Part shown: one piece after another, positions 54,314-59,949 of the stretch
Layout of the letters: every line of letters begins with the position of its first letter
How positions within the stretch are numbered: position 1 is the stretch's first letter
NCBI RefSeq assembly: GCF_900155435.1
Contig: NZ_LT700212.1
Location: 3,195,628 to 3,255,576, forward strand
DNA length: 59,949 bases
Source: Actinomyces provencensis
Lineage (GTDB): Bacteria; Actinomycetota; Actinomycetes; Actinomycetales; Actinomycetaceae
Reading direction: 5' to 3'
Translations under genes and position numbers: made by a program
Notes under the pieces: generated by a model
What the model was told of the DNA's origin: nothing
Databases searched by the model: none
What the model saw: the letters and a program-made list of their open reading frames with translations, nothing else

Positions 54314-54787
54314 ATGGACCAGGCGCAGGGGCGTTTCGCACGACTGCTGCCTCCCGAGGAGGGGGCGTCGCGGCGCACGATGCTGCTGTCCTTCGGACTG
54401 TGGCCCGTGGCCGTGCTGCTCACCCTGCGCGGTCAGGGACTGGGCCTCGGGAGCCTCGGTCTGCTGGCGATCCCGATGTCGGTGACGGCGTTCAAGCGGC
54501 TGCGCGACCGGTTCCCACCCGGCCCGGCCCGACGGGTCATCACCGGGTACTCCGGGCTGTACATGCTCCTGGTGGCCTGGATGATGCTGGCCCACTTCGA
54601 GTCCTTCGGCGTCATCGGGTCCGTGGTGGCGGCCGCGGCCTCCATCCACGTCCTCACACACCGGGACGAGGACGGCCACAGCACCGTCGAGTCCATGGTC
54701 GCGCGGGCCGACCTGCTGGCCGGCCCCCGGACGTCGGAGGACGACGACCCCGGGGACGCACGGATCGCGGGGTCGGGTCCCGCCTGA
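54314..54787 (+). CDS. Small membrane protein of unknown function
   Basis: A 157-residue protein with about four hydrophobic segments ([69 protein letters not shown]) and a polar C-terminal tail. No family recognised. A GAGGAG sequence 12-15 nt upstream is a distant ribosome site. It lies 59 nt before argF, which has its own -10 element. Confidence 0.65.
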   Translation: MDQAQGRFARLLPPEEGASRRTMLLSFGLWPVAVLLTLRGQGLGLGSLGLLAIPMSVTAFKRLRDRFPPGPARRVITGYSGLYMLLVAWMMLAHFESFGVIGSVVAAAASIHVLTHRDEDGHSTVESMVARADLLAGPRTSEDDDPGDARIAGSGPA

Positions 54788-54833
54788 GGCCCCGCTCCCC
54801 CGGACGTCACCGCCCCTGCAGCCCACTGACTGC

Positions 54834-54839
54834 TAGCGT
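54834..54839 (+). promoter_or_regulatory. -10 element of leaderless argF promoter
   Basis: TAGCGT ends 7 nt before ATG 54847, and no ribosome-binding site is present. Confidence 0.5.
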
Positions 54840-54846
54840 GACCGCC

Positions 54847-55863
54847 ATGACCAGCGACGTCACCTCCCTGTTCCACCCCGGTCAGCACCTGCTGCGCGAA
54901 CTCGACTTCACGGGCGAGGAATGGCGCGACCTGCTGGAGCTGTCCGCCCAGCTCAAGGCCGCCAAGGAGGAGCACCGCGAGGTCCAGTACATGCGCGGCC
55001 TCAACATCGCCCTCCTCTTCGCCAAGACCTCGACCCGCACGCGATGCTCCTTCGAGGTCGCCGCTGCCGACCAGGGCGCCCACACCGTCTACCTCGACCC
55101 CTCGGGGTCCCAGATGGGGCACAAGGAGTCCGTGGAGGACACCGCCCGGGTCCTGGGACGCATCTTCGACGGCATCGAGTACCGCGGGGACCTGCAGGAC
55201 CACGTCGACACCCTGGCGGCACGCTCCGGCGTGCCCGTGTTCAACGGGTTGACGGACGACTGGCACCCCACCCAGATGCTCGCCGACACCCTCACCATGA
55301 GGGAGCACTCCCACGGTCGCCCGGACGGGGAGATCTCCTACGCCTACGTCGGGGACGCGCGCTTCAACATGGGCAGGTCCCTGCTGGTCAACGGGGCGAT
55401 CCTGGGCATGGACGTGCGCATCGTGGCGCCCCGGGCGTTGTGGCCCGCCGAGGACGTCATCGCCGCCGCCCGCGGGCGCGCCGCGGAGTCCGGTGCCCGC
55501 ATCACGGTCACCGAGGACACCTCGGCAGTGGAGGGAGCGGACTTCGTCCACACCGACATCTGGGTCTCCATGGGGGAGCCGAAGGAGGTCTGGGCCCAGC
55601 GCATCGAACTCCTGCACGACTACCGCGTGGACGAGGACCTCATGGCGCTCGCGGGCCCGGAGGCGAAGTTCATGCACTGCCTGCCCGCTTACCACGACCT
55701 CGGTACCGAGGTCGGGCGTCGCATCCACGAGCGTTTCGGCCTGGAGGGCATCGAGGTGTCCGACGAGGTCTTCGAGGGCCCGCGCTCCATCGTCTTCGAC
55801 CAGGCGGCCAACCGCATGCCCACCATCAAGGCGGCCATGGTCTCGGCCCTGGGACGCGTCTGA
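54847..55863 (+). CDS. argF: Ornithine carbamoyltransferase
   Basis: A 338-residue enzyme joining carbamoyl phosphate and ornithine to citrulline. The carbamoyl-phosphate loop is [12 protein letters not shown] (STRTR at 62-66); [15 protein letters not shown], and [10 protein letters not shown] (catalytic Cys) complete the signature, with SMG in WVSMGEPKE for ornithine. No other arg or arginine deiminase gene is in the window, so whether it serves arginine synthesis or catabolism cannot be judged; the long form resembles both. It is cytoplasmic. Confidence 0.95.
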   Translation: MTSDVTSLFHPGQHLLRELDFTGEEWRDLLELSAQLKAAKEEHREVQYMRGLNIALLFAKTSTRTRCSFEVAAADQGAHTVYLDPSGSQMGHKESVEDTARVLGRIFDGIEYRGDLQDHVDTLAARSGVPVFNGLTDDWHPTQMLADTLTMREHSHGRPDGEISYAYVGDARFNMGRSLLVNGAILGMDVRIVAPRALWPAEDVIAAARGRAAESGARITVTEDTSAVEGADFVHTDIWVSMGEPKEVWAQRIELLHDYRVDEDLMALAGPEAKFMHCLPAYHDLGTEVGRRIHERFGLEGIEVSDEVFEGPRSIVFDQAANRMPTIKAAMVSALGRV

Positions 55864-55947
55864 CGGGTCCGGCCCTGCCGCCGTCGCCCAGTCGTCGTCA
55901 CTGTCGGGGGAATCGAGGGGTGTCGCCCCGTCGGACCGGTCCCGGCC

Positions 55948-55958
55948 CCGCCCTCGTC
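55948..55958 (+). repeat. Intergenic copy of dispersed 11-mer CCGCCCTCGTC
   Basis: This copy lies in the convergent gap between argF and the small membrane protein gene. Flanking bases give only weak hairpin potential here (CCCCG/CGGGG). Confidence 0.6.
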
Positions 55959-55989
55959 GGCGTGACGGGGACGGGGAGGTGCCCGCCGG

Positions 55990-56325
55990 TCAGCGCCCCC
56001 CGTGCCTGCGCCAGGAGGGGAGGAGCCAGTCGGGCAGCGCGCCCCGGCCGAAGCCGAGGAAGGTCAGCGCCAGCCCCGCCAGGGCCAGGACGGCCCCGCA
56101 GGCGGCGACCAGCCACACCAGGATGCCCTGACCCACCAGCCCGGCCAGCGCGACGACGCCGACGCCCAGCAGCAACAGGGACAGGCCCGGGAGCGTGGCG
56201 AAGGCGAAACGTTCGTCGACGATGCCTCTCGTGTGCTCCCACCACCGGGACGAGGGCGAGTCCCTGCGCAGCCACAGGCTGCCCACCCCGGCAAGGACTC
56301 CGACCACCAGTGCGACATAGACCAT
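55990..56325 (-). CDS. Small three-TM membrane protein of unknown function
   Basis: A 111-residue protein. Hydrophobic segments lie at about residues 2-18, 47-64 and 70-92, with a short polar loop (RRDSPSSRWWEHTRGIVDERFAFATLPG) after the first and a basic C-terminus. The start ATG (complement of 56323-56325) has TAGGCT 6 nt upstream. It is divergent from menC. No family recognised. Confidence 0.7.
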   Translation of the reverse strand: MVYVALVVGVLAGVGSLWLRRDSPSSRWWEHTRGIVDERFAFATLPGLSLLLLGVGVVALAGLVGQGILVWLVAACGAVLALAGLALTFLGFGRGALPDWLLPSWRRHGGR

Positions 56326-56331
56326 GGCCCC

Positions 56332-56337
56332 AGCCTA
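56332..56337 (-). promoter_or_regulatory. -10 element of a leaderless promoter
   Basis: TAGGCT on the minus strand ends 6 nt before ATG 56325. Confidence 0.5.
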
Positions 56338-56483
56338 TGTGTGGTGCGCGCTCCGACAGACGGCTGTGACCGCCAATCGGGGCACCGTGAGACGTGGCCG
56401 GAGGACCGGTTGCACTGTGACCAGCGTGGGTGCAGGGAAGGTGGGCGGGCCACGCCCACGGGTGCCGCACGCGTCCCAGCGGG

Positions 56484-56489
56484 CACAAT
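56484..56489 (+). promoter_or_regulatory. -10 element of leaderless menC promoter
   Basis: CACAAT ends 6 nt before ATG 56496 and supports that start over an upstream in-frame ATG at 56430. Confidence 0.4.
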
Positions 56490-56495
56490 GGACCC

Positions 56496-57563
56496 ATGCA
56501 TGTGTCCGCGCCCCCCGTGGCGTCCCTCCAGGAGATCGACCCGGCCACCCTGCCCACCCCGACACGCGAGGTCCTGGGCGGCGTCGACCGGGTCCTCCTC
56601 CACCACCTGCCCATGGCGATCCGCTTCCGGCGGGTCACCACGCGCGAGGGCCTGCTCCTCCACGGTCCCGCCGGGTGGGGTGAGGCCGCACCCTTCTGGG
56701 ACTACGACGCCCGGGAGTCCTCGACCTGGCTGGCGGCCGCCCTGGAGGGTGCGCTGCACGCAGCTCCCCCCGCCCTGCGGGACAGCGTGCCCGTCAATGT
56801 CACGGTGCCGGTGTGTCCACCGCAGGAGGCGGCGCGCCGGGTGCTGGCCTCCGGTGGGTGCGCGACCGCGAAGGTGAAGGTCGCGGACCCCGGTACCGCA
56901 CTGGACGAGGACGTCGACCGGGTCGCGGCCGTGCGCGAGGCGCTCGACGCCACCGTCGGCACCCGTGGCCGCATCCGTGTCGACGCCAATGCCGCCTGGT
57001 CCGTGACCGCTGCCGTCGAGGCGGTGCGCGCCCTGGACCGGGCTGCCGGCGGGCTGGAGTACGTCGAGCAGCCCTGCCCGTCCGTGGAGGAGCTGGCCGA
57101 GGTGCGCCGGAGGGTGGACGTCCCCATCGCCGCGGACGAGTCGATCCGGCGGGCGGAGGACCCGCTCGCGGTCGCCCGTGCGGACGCCGCTGACATCGCG
57201 GTGGTCAAGGTGGCGCCCCTGGGGGGCGTCATGCGTGCCCTGGAGGTCGCCCGCAGCAGTGGTCTGGAGGTCGTCATCTCCTCCGCACTGGAGTCCTCGG
57301 TCGGTCTGGCCGCCGGGGTCCATGCGGCTGCCGCGCTGCCGGGACTGGACCACGCCTGCGGACTGGCGACCGCCCAACTGCTGGCCGCCGACGTCACCGC
57401 GCACCCACTGCTGCCCGTGGGAGGCGCGATCACCGTGCGCGACATCGCCCCCGACGAGGACCTGGTCGGTGCCCACCCCCTGCCCGAGGGCGTGGAGGAC
57501 CGCTGGCGGGAACGCCTGGACGCCATGTGTCGCGTCCTCGCCGAGCAGGGGGTGGGTGCATGA
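56496..57563 (+). CDS. menC: o-Succinylbenzoate synthase
   Basis: A 355-residue enolase-superfamily enzyme dehydrating SHCHC to o-succinylbenzoate. Active-site order is intact: KVKV (Lys128 as base/acid), metal ligands Asp163 (VDANAAW), Glu191 (YVEQP) and Asp214 (ADES), then Lys238 (VVKV). ATG 56496 is supported by the CACAAT element 6 nt upstream. The stop overlaps menD (ATGA), so menC and menD are translationally coupled. Confidence 0.94.
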   Translation: MHVSAPPVASLQEIDPATLPTPTREVLGGVDRVLLHHLPMAIRFRRVTTREGLLLHGPAGWGEAAPFWDYDARESSTWLAAALEGALHAAPPALRDSVPVNVTVPVCPPQEAARRVLASGGCATAKVKVADPGTALDEDVDRVAAVREALDATVGTRGRIRVDANAAWSVTAAVEAVRALDRAAGGLEYVEQPCPSVEELAEVRRRVDVPIAADESIRRAEDPLAVARADAADIAVVKVAPLGGVMRALEVARSSGLEVVISSALESSVGLAAGVHAAAALPGLDHACGLATAQLLAADVTAHPLLPVGGAITVRDIAPDEDLVGAHPLPEGVEDRWRERLDAMCRVLAEQGVGA

Positions 57564-59413
57564 GCGCCCACCCCTCCCAGCTCCTCGCCGAAGGCCTCGT
57601 GCAGGCGCTCGCGGCCGCAGGCGTGCGCGACGTGGTCTACTGCCCGGGTTCCCGCAGCGCGCCCCTCGCCTATGCCCTGGCTGATGCCGAGCGGGCCGGG
57701 GCCCTGCGCGTCCACGTCCGCCTGGACGAGCGCGGCGCGGCCTTCGTCGCGGTGGGCCTCTCTCGGGCGGGGACGCTTGCCGCCGTCCCCTCCCACGCCG
57801 TGCCTCCCCGCCCAGTACCGTCCGCGCCGGCCGCGGAGGCGCCCGGTGCCATCGCCCCCGCTGGCAGGACCGCCGCCGTCGACGAGGGCGACACCCCTCT
57901 GCCGGGGGTGGCGCACACGGGGGCGGGAGCCCGAGCGGTCGCGGTGGTGACGACCTCGGGTGGTGCCGTGGCAGAGCTCCACGCCGGCATCGCCGAAGCC
58001 TCCCACTCCGACCTGCCCCTCGTCGTGGTCAGCGCGGACCGACCCTTCGAGCTGCGCGGGGTCGGCGCCTCACAGACCACGACCCAGCCGGGCATCTTCG
58101 GGCCGCATGTCCGGGCCGGGTGGGACGTGCCGGCCGGGACCCCGGCCGACCGACGCCTGGGCGCCCTCGTCACCCGCGCCGTCGCCACGGCGATCGGTGC
58201 CCCGTCGGGCGAGCCCGGCCCCGTGCACCTCAACGTCGGGTTCCGTGACCCCTTGGTGCCCGATCCGCAGCACAGGGGAGCCCGCGTCATGGGGGCGCCG
58301 GGTCCGCACGTCATGAGCGGGGCCCCCACCCCGGTGCCGTGGGAGGACGTCGTGGACCCCACGCTGCGCACGGTGGTGGTGGCCGGTGACGGGGCGGACC
58401 CCCGGGCCGGGGACTGGGCGGAGATCGCAGGCATCCCCCTGCTGGCGGAGCCCACCTCGGGTGCCACCACCTCGGCCGCCTGGGTGCCCCACCAGCAGGG
58501 ACTGCTCGCCCCGGGTGGTCCGGGGGACGAGGTCGAACAGGTGGTGCTGACGGGGCGGACCACCCTTTCCCGTCCCGTGTCGACCCTGCTGGCACGCGAG
58601 GACGTCCGCGTCGTCGTCCAGGCCGGGAACCCACGGTGGGCCGATCCGGCGGGCTGCGCCGCAGTCGTCGTCCCGGCCCTGGTGGCCCCGGTCGGGCCCC
58701 ACCCGGACGGGGGGTGGCGCCGGCGGTGGGTGCTGGCCGCCGCCGAGATCGACCACCGCGTCCAGGAGATGGTCGACGGGGAGGACACGGAGTCGGACCG
58801 GAGAGGAGGGGACCCGGAGGGGATCACCATGGCTGCGGCAGCCGCTGCGGTGTGGGACTGCCCCCCCGGTGTCCTCCTGCTGGGAGCCTCGACGACGGTG
58901 CGCGCCGTGGACCTCGTGGCGGGTACCCCCGGTCGCCGTGACGTGGTGTCCAACAGGGGGCTGGCCGGCATCGACGGCACCGTCGCCACGGCCCTGGGCC
59001 TCGCCTGGGGTGCGGAGCGGCCCGTGTGCGCGGTCATGGGCGACCTCACCTTCTTCCACGACGCGTCCTCCCTGGCGATGACCGAGGGGGAGCGTCCCGC
59101 GGACGTCCGGGTCGTGGTGCTCGACGACCACGGGGGGTCGATCTTCGCGGGTCTTGAGCACGGACGCCCCGAGTACACCGAGGACTTCCCCCACTGGTTC
59201 GCGACGCCCCAGTCGGTGTCCGTGCAGGCACTCGCGCAGGCCTACGGAGCCGCGTACCGGGAGGTCGGATCCCCCGGGGAGCTGCGTGGCGTCCTGGCCG
59301 GGCCCGTCGGAGGCCTGGAGGTCGTCCACGTGCGCGTGCGTCGGGATCCCGCTGCCCTGGCCGCTCTGGCACAGGCACCCGGTGGGGGAGACGCGGGCGC
59401 GCAGCGCAGGTGA
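57560..59413 (+). CDS. menD: SEPHCHC synthase (MenD)
   Basis: A 617-residue ThDP-dependent enzyme adding 2-ketoglutarate to isochorismate. The N-terminal pyrimidine-binding domain has CPGSRSAPLAYAL and a ThDP-activating Glu in RLDERGAAFVAVGLSRA. VTTSGGAVAELH, LPLVVVSADRPFELRGVGASQTTTQPGIFG and the C-terminal ThDP-binding VVSNRGLAGIDGTVATALG...GDLTFFHD are present. Unlike usual members, a Pro/Ala-rich insert of about 45 residues (PSHAVPPRPVPSAPAAEAPG...) lies between the SRAG and VTTSG segments. Confidence 0.94.
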   Translation: MSAHPSQLLAEGLVQALAAAGVRDVVYCPGSRSAPLAYALADAERAGALRVHVRLDERGAAFVAVGLSRAGTLAAVPSHAVPPRPVPSAPAAEAPGAIAPAGRTAAVDEGDTPLPGVAHTGAGARAVAVVTTSGGAVAELHAGIAEASHSDLPLVVVSADRPFELRGVGASQTTTQPGIFGPHVRAGWDVPAGTPADRRLGALVTRAVATAIGAPSGEPGPVHLNVGFRDPLVPDPQHRGARVMGAPGPHVMSGAPTPVPWEDVVDPTLRTVVVAGDGADPRAGDWAEIAGIPLLAEPTSGATTSAAWVPHQQGLLAPGGPGDEVEQVVLTGRTTLSRPVSTLLAREDVRVVVQAGNPRWADPAGCAAVVVPALVAPVGPHPDGGWRRRWVLAAAEIDHRVQEMVDGEDTESDRRGGDPEGITMAAAAAAVWDCPPGVLLLGASTTVRAVDLVAGTPGRRDVVSNRGLAGIDGTVATALGLAWGAERPVCAVMGDLTFFHDASSLAMTEGERPADVRVVVLDDHGGSIFAGLEHGRPEYTEDFPHWFATPQSVSVQALAQAYGAAYREVGSPGELRGVLAGPVGGLEVVHVRVRRDPAALAALAQAPGGGDAGAQRR

Positions 59414-59509
59414 GTACCCCGGAGGTCGGGGAGGAGGGCGCGGAGGACGGGCATCGGGAGAGCGGGTGGACGACAGCCGCGCCCGGTGCCGCGACGGCTC
59501 GTCGGGGAG

Positions 59510-59542
59510 TTCAGGAAACATCCAGACAGGTCTCAGGCAACA
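59510..59542 (+). promoter_or_regulatory. Three 11-bp direct repeats, OmpR-family operator candidate
   Basis: TTCAGGAAACA, TCCAGACAGGT and CTCAGGCAACA follow each other without gaps, one per helical turn (consensus YYCAGRMARSW). The last overlaps the -35 position of a promoter whose -10 would be CACAAT at 59558-59563. Such spacing is typical for response regulators of the OmpR family such as MprA. Confidence 0.5.
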
Positions 59543-59596
59543 GCGACGAACGGTGCCCACAATGGTGCCAACAGGACCCCGGAGAGAAGGAACCAC

Positions 59597-59949
59597 ATGA
59601 GCGACCATCGTCCAGACGAAGCTGATTCGCCCGCCACGCCGTCCCCGGACGACGCGTGGCGCCCCACACCCGAAGGGGACGGTGGCGGGACGGCGGACGT
59701 CCCGGACACCGGGCTCCCCACCACACACGGATCCGAGGAGGGGACGCCCGCCGACACGCCGTCAGGGGACACCCCGACGGAACAGCTCCCGGCCCCGGCT
59801 CCCACGCAGCAGTACCCGAGCACGCACCCGACCCAGGAGCTCCCGACCACGGGGACGACGGGAGCGCCCTCGTCCACCAGTGGCACCGGCAGCGTCGGCG
59901 ACACGGGCACGGGTGCCGGTCCGGGTACGGCAGGGGAACAGGCGCCCCG
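59597..59949 (+). CDS. N-terminal part of a disordered protein, runs off window
   Basis: ATG 59597 follows AGAAGGA at good spacing. The 117 visible codons encode a Pro/Thr/Gly/Asp/Ser-rich, acidic, probably disordered cytoplasmic region (MSDHRPDEADSPATPSPDD..., PTEQLPAPAPTQQYPS). In actinobacteria such N-termini often precede a TM segment and a HtrA/PepD-type serine protease. The OmpR-type repeats upstream would fit an envelope-stress protease, but no domain is visible here, so this is inference. Continues beyond the window. Confidence 0.6.
   Translation, partial: MSDHRPDEADSPATPSPDDAWRPTPEGDGGGTADVPDTGLPTTHGSEEGTPADTPSGDTPTEQLPAPAPTQQYPSTHPTQELPTTGTTGAPSSTSGTGSVGDTGTGAGPGTAGEQAP

Overview
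The window is very GC-rich bacterial chromosome with strong G/C third positions. Gene content points to an actinobacterium, most likely an Actinomycetaceae member (Actinomyces/Schaalia-like). Markers are a BldC-like HTH gene next to the 32-residue ribosomal protein bS22, a DUF2342-tilS-hpt-ftsH-folE-folP-folB/K-DUF3180 block, DisA next to RadA, ClpC, an actinobacterial PPDK, and menaquinone genes. I see no phage, integrase, IS element, rRNA or tRNA; it reads as core chromosome.

Layout: 1-3.1 kb, two divergent polytopic membrane proteins. 3.3-5.8 kb, operon of nitrobindin-like protein, YgfZ and D-aminoacyl-tRNA deacylase. 6.2-7.4 kb, esterase. 7.6-10.2 kb, ClpC. 10.2-10.8 kb, lipoprotein. 11.2-13.9 kb, pyruvate phosphate dikinase. 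14.2-17.0 kb, feoABC behind a candidate DtxR/IdeR box. 17.1-20.3 kb, giant FAD/Fe-S oxidoreductase. 20.5-23.3 kb, an unrecognised protein and an alpha/beta hydrolase. 23.4-25.9 kb, metX-metY. 26.5-27.9 kb, secreted NlpC/P60 hydrolase behind a structured leader. 28.3-28.8 kb, pyrophosphatase. 28.9-40.2 kb, a long co-directional block: dacB, a degenerate DUF2342 protein, tilS, hpt, ftsH, folE, folP, folB-folK fusion, DUF3180 and an anchored protein. 40.3-45.0 kb, disA, radA and a Ktr/Trk-type K+ transporter pair on the minus strand. 45.3-47.6 kb, BldC-like, bS22, HAD phosphatase and histidine phosphatase. 47.7-59.4 kb, menaquinone genes (menA, menE, menB, menC, menD) interleaved with a PLDc_N protein, an L,D-transpeptidase, argF and small membrane proteins. 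59.6 kb to the edge, the start of a disordered protein.

Functional threads are folate synthesis (folE/P/B/K with the folate-dependent YgfZ), cell-wall remodelling (NlpC/P60, PBP4, L,D-transpeptidase), ferrous iron uptake, methionine synthesis by direct sulfhydrylation, menaquinone synthesis, and c-di-AMP (DisA) beside K+ transport.

The most unusual structure lies between genes. A 23-bp-period tandem repeat with a conserved 16-bp core occurs in arrays only in three convergent (tail-to-tail) gaps. An 11-mer, CCGCCCTCGTC, occurs at least 17 times and forms terminator stems. About 16 genes carry a TAnnnT-like -10 element 5-7 nt before the start codon, the signature of leaderless transcripts. The last gene is preceded by three 11-bp direct repeats that look like an OmpR-family operator.
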